Assembly: GCA_033557465.1 (NCBI GenBank)
Contig: CM066032.1
Location: 56,518,955 to 56,582,954, forward strand
Reading direction: 5' to 3'
Origin: Ichthyophis bannanicus
Taxonomy: Eukaryota > Chordata > Amphibia > Gymnophiona > Ichthyophiidae
DNA length: 64,000 nt
Shown here: positions 20,950 to 31,200 of the stretch, piece after piece
Layout: each line of letters starts with the position of its first letter
Numbering within the stretch: the first letter of the stretch is position 1
The notes under the pieces: model-generated
The model's database searches: none
Told to the model about the DNA's origin: nothing
Seen by the model: the letters and a program-made list of their open reading frames with translations, nothing else
Position numbers and translations under genes: made by a program

Positions 20950-21297
20950 CAATGTTCCCTCTAATTTTCTGTAGGTTGTGTGCGCATAAAATATCAGCTG
21001 TGCAGCTTTTGAAGGAAGGTTAAATTTTTGTGCGCCACATAACTACACTCGGAGTTATATACTTTAAAATTTGACTACACGTCAGAATACAGTATGTACA
21101 CCACATTGATTGCACTAGAAAATATTGTAGAACTTGTGAAAACTGTAAATGCACAACAACTTTTAAATTTTAAGATGTCTGTATTGTTTTCTATCAGAAT
21201 CAGAACCGTAATTTTTGTGCGCTCTGTTGTAAAGTATGTGCGCTCGCTCGGCGAGGTGTGTGCGCGCGCACACGCGCACAGCTTAGAGGGAACAGTG
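20950..21297. mobile_element. 348-bp non-autonomous hAT element (MITE)
   Basis: The ends are CAATGTTCCCTCTAA (20950) and its near-perfect inverse CACTGTTCCCTCTAA (read from 21297), matching at 14 of 15 positions. It is flanked by an exact 8-bp target duplication, GTCCCTCA (20942-20949 and 21298-21305), the length used by hAT transposases. Removing the element and one duplication restores the CR1-b reading frame FDKVPHQRLL. No transposase is encoded. Confidence 0.92.
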
Positions 21298-22293
21298 GTC
21301 CCTCATCAGAGACTTTTGGCAAAACTAAAGAGTCATGGGATAGGAGGTAGTGTACTATTGTGGATCAGGAACTGGTTAAATGATAGAAAGCAGAGGGCAG
21401 GGCTAAATGGCCAATTCTCCCAATGGAGAAAGGTGAATAGTGGTGTACCCCAGGGATCTGTGCTGGGTCAGCTGCTTTTTGACATATTCATAAATGACCT
21501 GGAAAGTGGAATAACGAGCGAGGTTATCAAATTTGCAGATGATACAAAACTATTAAAAGTTGTTAAAACCCAAGAGGATTGTGGAAAATTGCAAGAGGAT
21601 CTTGATAAATTGGAAGACTGGGCATCAAAATGGCAGATGAAATTTAATGTGGACAAGTGCAAAGTTATGCACCTAGGGAAGAACAACCCAAACTATGGTT
21701 ACATGATGCAAGGTTCCACATTAGGAACCACCACCCAGAAAAAGATTTAGGCGTCATTGTGGATAACATGTTAAAACCCTCGGCCCAGTGTGCAGCGGAG
21801 GCCAAGAGAGCAAATAGAATGCTAGGTATCATAAGGAAAGGAATGGAAAATAAAACAAAAGATATTATGGAAAGATATTATGGAAAGATATTATCGTTCC
21901 ATGGTGAGACCGCACCTTGAATATTGTGTGCAATTCTGATCGCCATATCTTAAAAAGGATATAGCGATTTTAGAAAAGGTTCAGAGAAGAGCCACCAAAA
22001 TGGTGAAGGGGATGGAAGGATACTCCTATGAAGAAAGGCTAAAAAGGTTAGGGCTCTTTAACCTAGAAAAGAAACGGCTGAGGGGAGATATGATAGAAGT
22101 CTATAAATTAATGAACGGAGTGGAACGGGTAAACGTAGATCGATTGTTTGCATTATCAGAATATAGAAAGACAAGGGGACATGCAATGAAGCTACAGGGT
22201 AAACTATTAAAGACTAATAAAAGAAAATATTTTTTCACTCAACGTGTAATCAAACTCGAATTTGTTACCGGAGGATGTAGTAAAGGCTGTTAG
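21298..22293 (+). pseudogene. CR1-b ORF2, RT C-terminal part
   Basis: The piece that starts after the MITE contains RLLAKLKSHGIGGSVLLW, NSGVPQGSVLGQLLFDIF, SEVIKFADDTKLLKV (FADD catalytic motif) and WQMKFNVDKCKVMHLG. Frameshifts follow near 21750, and a small duplication (GATATTATGGAAA repeats) sits near 21863-21890. The last piece at 22000-22293 has YSYEERLKRLGLFNLEKKRL and the KYFFTQRVI stretch. Confidence 0.85.
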
Positions 22294-22527
22294 TGTAGTT
22301 GGGTTTAAAAAAGGTTTGGACAAGTTCCTGGAGGAAAGGTCCATAAACCATTATTAAGAAGGGACCCAGGATATCAATGCTTGACCCAGTACAAGCATTG
22401 TGGAACCTGTGTCTTTTGGGGAAACTGCTAGGTACGTATGACTTAGATTGGCCACTGTTGGAAACAGAACACTGGGCTTGATGGACCTTGGTCTGACCCA
22501 GTATGGCATATCTTATGTTTTTATGTT
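22294..22527 (+). repeat. CR1-b 3'UTR
   Basis: The sequence GGACCTTGGTCTGACCCAGTATGGCA and a TATGTTTTTATGTTC end match the 3' ends of the other CR1-b copies at 34070-34325 (reverse) and 52382-52565. Confidence 0.75.
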
Positions 22528-22778
22528 CTCTGTGTGAGACACTACTTGCTAAATATCCTGTAGAGAAGCAGTAGAACCCACCGCAGAAATATAAACGTTA
22601 TTCAAATTACATTGCACAGATATAGGGCAAGGTGTCAAGTCACTAAGGACACCAGAAGAAAAATCCAATCTATCCCCCAAAGGAGAGTCTTGCAAAAGCA
22701 GCTGAGGAGGAGGGGGCGGAGTCTGCTCTGGGGAGCTTAAAGAAGCTCCCTCACCAGGGCCGGCCCGTCCATTGAGCG
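22528..22778. other. No recognised feature
   Basis: A minus-strand frame (22549-22794) encodes a proline-rich stretch with no family I recognise. It may be a remnant of an L1-type ORF1 N-terminus, but I cannot support that. Confidence 0.3.
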
Positions 22779-22835
22779 AGAATGTTTTTTGCACAGGGCC
22801 CCGCGTTTCAGGGGGCCCCGCGCAAAAAACATTCT
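22779..22835. repeat. Perfect 14-bp hairpin
   Basis: AGAATGTTTTTTGC (22779-22792) is exactly complementary to GCAAAAAACATTCT (22822-22835), with a GGGGCCCCGCG-rich loop. It lies just left of the large palindrome and may be part of the same fold-back element. Confidence 0.75.
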
Positions 22836-22871
22836 GATCCTACTAAAGTAAAATTAAAAAACAAAACAAAA

Positions 22872-23256
22872 CTGTCTTCTCCGCTGCCGGGGCCACCGCG
22901 GCAGAAACGAGTGTGCCGCGGGGCCCCCCCTGCCCAGCACAGCCTGCCCTCCCCCTCTATCCGTTCTCTCGTTCAGCTCACAGTCACCCCGCGCCGGCTT
23001 TCAGAGCGCAAGGGAAGAGTTTCTCCCTCGCTGCTCTGTTGAGCCCGCGGGGGCTGATGGGAAGTTCCCATCAGCCCCCGCGGGCTTAACAGAGCCGCGC
23101 AAGGGAAACTAGTCCCTTCGCGCTCTGAAAGCCGGCGCGGGGTGACTGTGAGCTGAACGAGAGAATGGATAGAGGGGGAGGGCAGGCTGTGCTGGGCAGG
23201 GGGGACCCCGCGGCACACGCGATTCTGCCGCGGCGGCCCCGGCAGCGGAGAAGACA
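22872..23256. repeat. 385-bp palindrome with 192-bp arms
   Basis: The arms 22872-23063 and 23065-23256 are nearly exact reverse complements around a single-base axis at 23064 (TGGGAA G TTCCCA). Outer ends are CTGTCTTCTCCGCTGCC and its complement. Only a few substitutions and small gaps separate the arms, so the duplication is recent or maintained. Both arms are GC-rich. The right arm runs directly into the G-rich minisatellite. Confidence 0.85.
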
Positions 23257-23279
23257 GCTTTAAAAAGAAAAAAAATTCC

Positions 23280-25640
23280 CTCGGCTGGGCTGGGCTGGGG
23301 GCTTAGGAATGCTGATGGGCGGGCGGGGGCTGGGGGGGTTAGGAATGCTGATGGGCTGGGGGGGGTTAGGAATGCTGATGGGCTATGGGGGGGCTGGGGG
23401 GGTAGGAATGCTGATGGGCTGGGGGGTTAGGAGTGCTGATGGGCTATGGGGGGGTTAGGAGTGCTGATGGGCTATGGGGGGGCTGGGGGGGGTTAGGAGT
23501 GCTGATGGGCGCGGGGGGGGTAGGAGTGCTGATGGGCTATGGGGGGCTGGGGAGGTTAAGACTGGCAAGGAGGGGGGTTAAGACTGGCGCTGGGCTGGGC
23601 TGGGCTGGGCTGGGGGGGGTTAAGACTGGCAATGGGCTGGGCTGGGCTGGGCTGGGGGGTTAAGACTGGCAATGGGGGGGGTTTAAGACTGGCAATGGGG
23701 GGGGTTAAGACTGGCAATGGGCTGGGCTGGGCTGGGGGGGTTAAGACTGGCAATGGGTTGGGCTGGGCTGGGCTCCGGGGGGTTAAGACTGGCGCTGGGC
23801 TGGGCTGGGCTGGGGGGGTTAAGACTGGCAATGGGCTGGGCTGGGCTGGGCTGGGCGGGGGGGGGGGTTAAGACTGGCAATGGGCTGGGCTGGGCTGGGC
23901 TGGGCGGGGGGGTTAAGACTGCAATGGGCTGTGCTGGGCTGGGCTGGGCGGGGGGGTTAAGACTGGCAATGGGCTGGGCTGGGCTGGGCTGGGCTGGGGG
24001 GGGTTAAGACTGGCAATGGGCTGGGCTGGGCTGGGCTGGGGGGGGGTTAAGACTGGCAATGGGCTGGGCTGGGCTGGGCTGGGGGGGTTAAGACTGGCAA
24101 TGGGCTGGGCTGGGCTGGGCTGGGGGGGGGTTAAGACTGGCAATGGGCTGGGATGGGCTGGGCTGGGGGGGGTTAAGACTGGCAATGGGCTGGGATGGGC
24201 TGGGCTGGGGGGGGTTAAGAAGGGCGCTGGGCTGGGCTGGGCGGGGCTGGGGGGGTTAAGACTGGCAATGGGCGGGGCTGGGCTGGGGGGGTTAAGACTG
24301 GTGCTGGGCTGGGCTGGGGGGGGTTAAGACTGGCGCTGGGCTGGGCTGGGCTGGGGGGGGTTAAGACTGGCAATGGGCTGGGCTGGACTGGGCTGGGCGG
24401 GGGGGGTTAAGACTGGCAATGGGCTGGGCTGGGCGGGGGGGGGGTTAAGACTGCAATGGGCTGGGCTGGGCTGGGCTGGGGGGGGTTAAGACTGGAATTG
24501 GGCTGGGCTGGGCTGGGCTGGGCTGGGGGGGGTTAAGACTGGCACTGGGCTGGGCTGGGCTGGGGGGGTTAAGACTGGCAATGGGCTGGGGGCTGTCTGG
24601 AAATGGGGCTATGGGGGGTTAGGACTGATAATGGGCTATGGGGGGGGGCTAGGACAGAAAATGGGCTGATGGGGAGGGGTTAGGACTGGTAATGGGCTGT
24701 GGGCTGCTGGGGGGGGGGGTTAAGATGGTAATGAGCTGTGGGCTGATGGGGGCTGTCTGGAAATGAGGTGATGGGGGGTTAGGACTGCTAATGGGCTATG
24801 GGGGGGTTAGGACTGATAATGGGCTATGGGGGGCTAGGACAGGAAATGGGCTGATGGGGAGGGTTAAGCATTTGATGTGGACTGATGTGGTTAGGACTGG
24901 TAATGGGATGTGGGCTGATGGGGGGGTTAGGACTGGCAATGAGCTATGGGGGGCTGACTGGAAATGGGCTGATGGGGTTAAGACGGGAAGTGGGCTGATG
25001 GGAGGTTAGGACTGGTAATGGGTAATAGGGGGGCTTAAACTGAAAATGGAGTGATGGGGGGTTAGGACTGGAAGTGGGTTGATGGGGGGCTAGGACTGGT
25101 AATGGGTTGGGGGGTTGCTATGACTGGAAATGGGCTGAGTGGAAGGGGAGGCTTGAACTGCAAATAGCTGATGGGGAGGGAGCTTGGAATGGAAATGGGC
25201 TGTGAAGGAAGGGAGCTAGGACTGAAAATGGGCTGATGGAGCAGCTAGGATAGGACTGGAAATGGGCTGTTGGGGGAGCTAAGATTGGAAATGGGCTGTG
25301 GTGGGGGCTTGAATTGAAATGGACTCATGGAGGGGCTAGAACTGGAAGTAGGCTCATGGGGGACTTGGACTGGAATTGGGCTGAGTGGAGGGGAGCTAGG
25401 ATTTGACATGGGCTGATGGTGGGGCTAGGAAATGACTAGAAATGGGCTGATGGGGGCTAGGATTGGAAATGAGCTGATGAAGGGACTCAGACTGAAAATG
25501 GATGGGGGAGCTAGGACTGGAAATGGGTTGATGGGGGGCTAGGACTGGAAATGGGCTGATGCAGGGACTAGAAGGGAATGGATGCTGGGTGAGACTGGAA
25601 CTAGAAGGGAGCTGATGTTGGGGGAGGATTAGAATGGGAT
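23280..25640 (+). repeat. G-rich minisatellite (GGGCTGG / TTAAGACTGGCAAT units)
   Basis: The core (23550-24590) is made of units of about 30-60 bp, GGGGGTTAAGACTGGCAATGG followed by 2-5 GGGCT repeats. The left edge (23300-23545) has units ending in GGAATGCTGATGGGCT. The right edge (24600-25620) has diverged units such as GGACTGGAAATGGGCTGATG. Homogeneity falls from the centre outwards, the usual pattern of a growing array. Runs of four to nine G recur at short intervals, so the plus strand can form G-quadruplexes. Long reading frames here are repeat artefacts. Confidence 0.95.
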
Positions 25641-26480
25641 GGGGCTGGGAGAGTAAAATGGAGAGGGGAAAAATATTTTGTGTGGGAGGGATGAAAAATC
25701 TACAATTGGCCGGGTATTGGGAGAGTAAGTGGGGATTGAGGATGGAGGGGTAAAATTTGTGTGGATGAAATAGGAATGAGGAAAGAGCAAAAGGAGAAAG
25801 ATTAGTATGTTAAAGCAGATGTAGAGAGAGAGAATGGAAAAAAAAACTAGAAGAGAGAAGAAAGAACAAATGGACAGCAGATGATGGACAGTTAGCAGAA
25901 AACATGAAGAAACCAGAAGAAAGTGGCTGGAGCAATTGCAACTGAAAAAAATGCACAAAAAGGTAGAAAGATATATCTTTATTTTGAATTATAACTGGAA
26001 TATGAAAGCTCTGGGAAATGTGCATCATTAACGTCTGCGCTTTGTTTGGTACAAGAGGAAATTAATTTATAGTTTTATTTCTACAGTGTTGTTGTACATT
26101 CCAAGTTTGGCTTTTGGGGTTCCCAGTTTAATTTGCCTTCCTGTTTCTAAATTGTGATTCCTTGTTTGGTGATGGTCTATGTTCTGCATGTGTAACTGAG
26201 CTGAGGTATTCTATTTATGTAATTCCTATTTGACATTGCCACTTGTTCTCTTTCCCCAGTATTCTCTGAAATGTATTGGTTTAATATTTGCAGTGTTGCC
26301 TTTTGATAGGTAGGGTATGGTACTTTGTGAGTCCTGGTAATGCTGTCAGGAAATGGCGGGTTTGCTATGGGTTCTAAATGGGCAGCGTTTGTAGTAGTTC
26401 CTAATGTGCCTGGCGGTTGGCACTGGATTATAGTAATGTAGAAATCTTTTAGTCTTTCTTTATCCATACACTCATTAAGA
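25641..26480. other. No recognised feature
   Basis: The left part is purine-rich, grading out of the minisatellite. The rest is AT-rich with no supported gene. Confidence 0.4.
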
Positions 26481-26485
26481 GACAT

Positions 26486-26600
26486 GTTTACTAAAAGTTA
26501 GTGTATGGTAACATTATGCAAATATTTATGCAAATAAGGCCACTTATGCAAATGAGGCCCCGCACCGAGTCTCCGCACATGGCCCCGCACCCCCCTTGGG
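26486..26600 (+). repeat. Possible DNA-transposon end with three octamer motifs
   Basis: ACATGTTTACTAAAAG at 26483-26498 resembles the inverse of the TTTTAGTAAACATG at 1786-1808. Just inside it are three exact ATGCAAAT octamers (26516-26523, 26528-26535, 26546-26553) within 38 bp. The octamer is the binding word of POU/Oct factors; function here is not shown. Confidence 0.4.
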
Positions 26601-27179
26601 CCGCCCCTGTCCCTCACCCAATGATACTGACTGCAACCTCGTCTGTTCTGGAACATCAAGTGTTTGTCCATACGCCCCAACCCTATAGCTGCCTTACTCC
26701 CTTTAACTTTCCATTTCCCAGGCATCATAAATATACAACTCACTTTACCTTCCACTTACTAATCCAAAACTCAAAGTCCACCAGCACACTCCTCAAGTTC
26801 CTTGGTGCTTCTAAGGGGCTCACAAGGGGCAAATATGCCCCTTGTTGCATGCCCCCAGCCACGTTTCAGCAGCCACATGCTTGGGGAGATGCAGATTTTA
26901 TAAGTCCCCAAAGGAGAGCAGTGGTAACCACGGCAATGCTGGGCTGCAGGCAGACACACAGATGATTCCCTCAGCGGCAAGCAGCACTGAAAACGGCTAC
27001 CACTTCTGTGCCTTATCAATCCTGCTATGGAAAACACCTGATACAGCTGAGCATCATTTCTTTCCTTATGCATACATTTTACACGCCTACATTATTATGT
27101 AAATGTATAAAAGTCCCTGTCTGCTTTTAAAACAGGCTTTACAAGCAGAAAAACCTTCATAACATTACCCCATGATGGA
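26601..27179. other. No recognised feature
   Basis: No gene or repeat family is recognised. Confidence 0.35.
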
Positions 27180-27700
27180 TGGAAATTCCATGTATGATGA
27201 GGAGTGTGCAGTGGTGGAGGGTATTCTACCATCCACCTACAAAAGGATTAAGAAACAGACAATGAAATGCTAACTGAAATAAGGAAGAGCAACAATATTT
27301 GGTAACACAGGAGATTTCAATTACTATATTGTTTGAGAAAATAACTGATCGGGACATTCTAGGAGGAAAAGATTCCAGAAGTAGTAAATAACTGCTTCAT
27401 GGAACAGCTGGTCCTGGAACTGATAAGAAGGGGCACTACTTTACCTCTAGTCCTTACTAGAATTCATTTCGCAAATGTGATCATAACGTGAGGACACTAA
27501 GGAGAACTACTGCTGTAGCATTCCATGTTAAGAAGGGAGACTACAATAAAAAGAGGATTTTACTTAGAAAACCTAAAAGGAACAGTTTCCATGGTCAAAA
27601 GTTTGCATGAGGGCTGGGCTTTATTTAAAAAGACCATTTTGGAAGCCCAGATAAAATGCATCCCATAGATTAATAAAGGCAGAAGTAAGAACAAATAACT
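27180..27700 (+). pseudogene. Highly decayed CR1-b endonuclease fragment
   Basis: The order of words follows CR1-b 15380-15900: GGAGATTTCAATTACTATAT (the GDFNYP codons), CTGCTTCATGGAACAGCTGGT, CCTAGTCCTTACT and TTGGAAGCCCAGAT. Stops and indels are frequent. It is a much older copy than the one at 13950. Confidence 0.7.
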
Positions 27701-27982
27701 GTCAGTATAGCTTAATAGTTGATGCTCCCCTTTCTTTCTGCCTTGTGATTACTATTGCAGATGACAGACCAAATATTTAGTTGATGCTGACTGCTGATTA
27801 GCTCATTCTTCTGGTCAGGACCAATCAGAGGTGGAAATTTGTGAAATGGAACCACCAGAAAGCAAAGAATTTCCTCCAAGCTCCTACCTGAGCATCTGTT
27901 CCAATGGCTACCTGATTCTCAGCCTACACTGTTGGTATAGTCTCCCCAAGCCTATTATGCCATGTACCAATGCTGTTGTTTG

Positions 27983-28280
27983 ATGGTCCCTCCTGAGCTA
28001 TCTCTGGGTCTTACCTTCTTGCTTGCTCTCTCATTTTGGTGAGCTTCAGTGTGATGATTCCTCTGAGCTGTCTTATCCTATTTCCTTGCTCTCTCTTTCT
28101 CTCTGCATCAGTGTGATAATTCCTGCTGAGCTGTCTTATCCTATTTTATTGCTCTCTCTTTCTCTCTGCATCAGTGTGATAGTTTCTGCTGAGCTGTCTA
28201 TGGGTCTTACCTTCCTGCTTGCTCTCTCGTTTTGGTGAGCTGCAGTGTGATGGTCCCCGCGGAGCTGTCTTTTCCAGGAT
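27983..28280. repeat. Minisatellite, about 65-70 bp units, overlapping the exon end
   Basis: Four units start with GAGCT(A/G)TCT (about 27993, 28064, 28127, 28190) and share GCTTGCTCTCTC or GCTCTCTCTTTC and CAGTGTGATG. The last unit overlaps the 3' end of the SecA-like exon. The first unit (near 28011-28020) carries a second copy of the splice-donor word. The exon border has therefore been locally duplicated and the copies have diverged. Confidence 0.75.
28201..28211 (-). other. Splice donor of the SecA-like exon
   Basis: Read on the minus strand, the sequence is GGAAG|GTAAGACCC, an excellent match to the consensus AG|GTAAG. The exon's last base is 28211 and the intron begins at 28210. The in-frame TAA just beyond overlaps the donor, so it is probably intronic. 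A decayed copy of the same word lies at 28011-28020. Confidence 0.75.
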
Positions 28281-31200
28281 ATGTCTCAATGGAGAGTTTC
28301 TTCCCATTTTCATCGACCACATGGATCCTGATTGTCTTCCCCTGGAGCAGGTCGCTTTTGGTGAGAATATTCAGATCCAGTTCTGTGGCCGGACGCTTCT
28401 CATCCTGCAGCTTCTTCATGTATTTATCAAACTTTTTCTGCTGAGATTTCGTTAGCGTCAGTTTTCCTTCCCCAAGTTGTATCGTTTTGATTTGTTGCAT
28501 TTGTTTTTGGTCAGCAAAGAGCTGCTTCATTTTTTTAATTCCAACAATTTTGCCCACAGTCTTTGCGACATCTTTTCTAAAGATTATTTCCCCAAGTTCA
28601 GTAACAATTCCTGATGAGCGACTTGTGAGAAGTTGTATGAATTCCTTGGATAATTCGTCACATGCAGTGTTCAACAATTCCTGCTTCAGAGTTTGCACAT
28701 CAGGAATGTTTCCCCGGGCATCTTCTTTGTACCCAGCTGCAGATGGGCTTTCATCAATTTGCCTAACTATGAAAGGTACGACTCTCGTGTCAATGATATT
28801 TTTAGTAGGGATGGCATTAATCATCTCGGCAAAGTCAGCTGTGTATTTTCCAAATTCTGCAGCAAACTTAACACCTTTCAGGATAGAACCTTTGACTTTG
28901 AGTTCCTGCATTACTGTCAAAGCTATGTCTTTTACAGTTTGCAGATGAGACATCACCTCGCTGAAGGTGGCAGTATCATTTGTGACATCATCAACAGCTG
29001 ATCTGCAGATACTCTGAACCATAAAGACCATGTTTCTTTTATGAGAAGATATAATTGTAAATGTTTTCTCAGTCCTTAGGACGCTCTCAGGTACTGAGTG
29101 AATGACGATAAACTTTGTGAGATATTCATTCACTATGGTATTCTCTCTGACTGCTGAAGATACTGTTTGTTTCAAGCTGCTTTCAAACATATCCCGAAAA
29201 GCGGCTTGTAGCGCCTCTTCCACCCCAGCCTCTAAGAATGTCATCACTCCTTCTTTGACAATTTCCTGCCTAGCGAACTTTGCAGCTTGTATAAAGTTGC
29301 TCTTTACAACCGAACTTGTTGCGAGAGTCTTTATTGATTGTTGCAGGGATTGTTTGGAGACTGAGGAGATGGCTGATGTTACAGTGGTTTTGACTGAAGT
29401 AAATACGGCCTTTCCAGATTGAATGATGTCATCGGCCACAGAAGCAAAGCTTTTGGCTCCTGTCAGCAAGCTTTTTGACACTTTGTATACAGTTGATACT
29501 GCTTTCTTAATTACATTAAAGCCTGCAGTCAGTAAGGATATGCCAATACTGATGGCCTTGGAGATAGCCCATTCTGCCCAACTAAAGGATCCTTTCACCA
29601 TACCAGTTACCCCATATATCATGTCAGAAATACCCTCTGAAATCAGTTTCATTCCAAACTGAGTGGCAGTCCCAAAGGAGAGAGCACATACCAGGATCCC
29701 AGCCAGAATCTGCAATGCCCCAAGGATAGCACAGATTAGAGCATTGATGCAGAACCGGGGCTTCTTCTCTACTTCAAAGATGAAAGACAGGCCCATGTCA
29801 TATAGTTTATTGAGTTCCTCTGTTGTTACATAGTCTTGACCCTCAGACAGTGAAAAAACAGCTACATCTTTAGTGATTGCATCTTCATTTTTCTTCTGAA
29901 GTTCTGATAACTTATTTACAGATTGATCAATATAATCAAGCCAAGACTTGAACAAGCTGCTTCTAGTTTGCATTTGCTTTGTGAAGTTTGGATCCTCTTT
30001 GCAGTGAGGCTCAAACTGTGCAATACAGGACAACTGGCAAGCTACGGTCATATTTGTCTGCTCAGATATATAGATATCAATTGCTTTCTTTGAGTTGTTC
30101 AATAAATCAATAGCTTTCTGTATGTATCCCATCCTTCTCAAGTTAACGGTAATGTACGCTTGATTATACAGCGAGACGGCACTGTATACTCTATCCGTGC
30201 TCTCTGCTTTCTCCCAGTATTGTAATGCACCATAATCATTGCCTTTATCCATGGTGTGTAAGTACATGCGATCCAGAGCCAGCTTAGTGAAGTCATAGAA
30301 GTTATTGGATCTCCCTTCAAGGAGTGCATCCCTTTTTTTCCTAATTACTTGGCTAAGGTCATTTTTCCGTTGGTCTAAATTTACATGATCATCAATGTCT
30401 TTTTCATGGAGTGTAAGCCATAGGGCCCAAGTCTCCTTTAATGCATTCAGAGCTGGTTTGTGATCCATTTTATTCTTGAAAGACCCAAACACATTTCTTA
30501 GACGAGTTGTGTCAGAACATGCGAAAATATCCAACTTTTCAAGTTCTGTGTAATTCGCATCAAACTCATTAAGAAGGCTGCAGAAAAAGGTAAATAGCTC
30601 CTCCCGCATAGTGACTTCCAGCAGCTCATTGTTCTCCATTTCATCTATTCGTCTCGTCTCATAATCTGCCCTCAGTTGTCTCATGATCTCCACTGGTTGG
30701 TCTTGGTAAGATGGTGCCAGGTTTTCATAATTTAATATTAATTGTGTCATTCCTGGACTTCCTTTCCGAGATGTACGCCCATATATCTGTTTCTCAGCCC
30801 TCATGTTTCTAGGGAAATGGGTTAGAGTCACAAACAGGCCACCACTCTCATTTACATCCTTGTTAATCTTAAAGTCTGTGCCTCTTCCACCAAGGTTAGT
30901 TGCAATAATGACATCCCCAGGTGTAAAGGTTTTCCCTTCCATACTGTGCTTATCACTTCTTGTATACATTGTTATTTTGTCTGGACTGGGGACAGCCTCA
31001 TATTCCACTAATTTCTTCTGAAGCTCATCGGCTGTTCTGATGTCTTCACAGACCACTAACGCAGCTTGACCTCTGCCCCAGTGCTTTCCACATGTTCTGT
31101 CCCTGACACGGTCACAAATCTTTCTGATCCACATATCCTTTCCTCCTTGCACCTGAAGGGCTGGCAACTCAACTCTCTTTGTGTGACGGTGCGTTGGGAT

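Larger units (their letters stand above)
13950..22527 (+). mobile_element. CR1-clade LINE (subfamily b), nearly complete, with nested insertions
   Basis: ORF1 (13954-14860) and ORF2 (14903 to about 22290) of a CR1 on the plus strand are followed by a CR1 3'UTR ending near 22527. Two L2 copies (16797-20917) and a hAT MITE (20950-21297) interrupt ORF2. The reading GTATCTGGACTTT at 16785-16797 continues as TCAGAAAGCCTTTGATAAGG at 20922. Without the inserts the element is about 4.1 kb. The same subfamily occurs at 35443-35602, 41211-41380, 27180-27700 and 58640-60062. Confidence 0.85.

Noticed and set aside
22755..22780. hAT-like terminal word CAGGGCCGGCCCGTCC
   Set aside because: It resembles hAT ends, but I found no matching inverse end or 8-bp duplication downstream.
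23433..24327. Several long open frames in both directions in the G-rich array
   Set aside because: They are translations of tandem repeats with repeating WAGLG/PVLTPP peptides, so they are compositional.
23550..24590. Telomeric repeat
   Set aside because: GGGTTA-like words occur, but the unit is GGGGGTTAAGACTGGCAAT-type, not TTAGGG.
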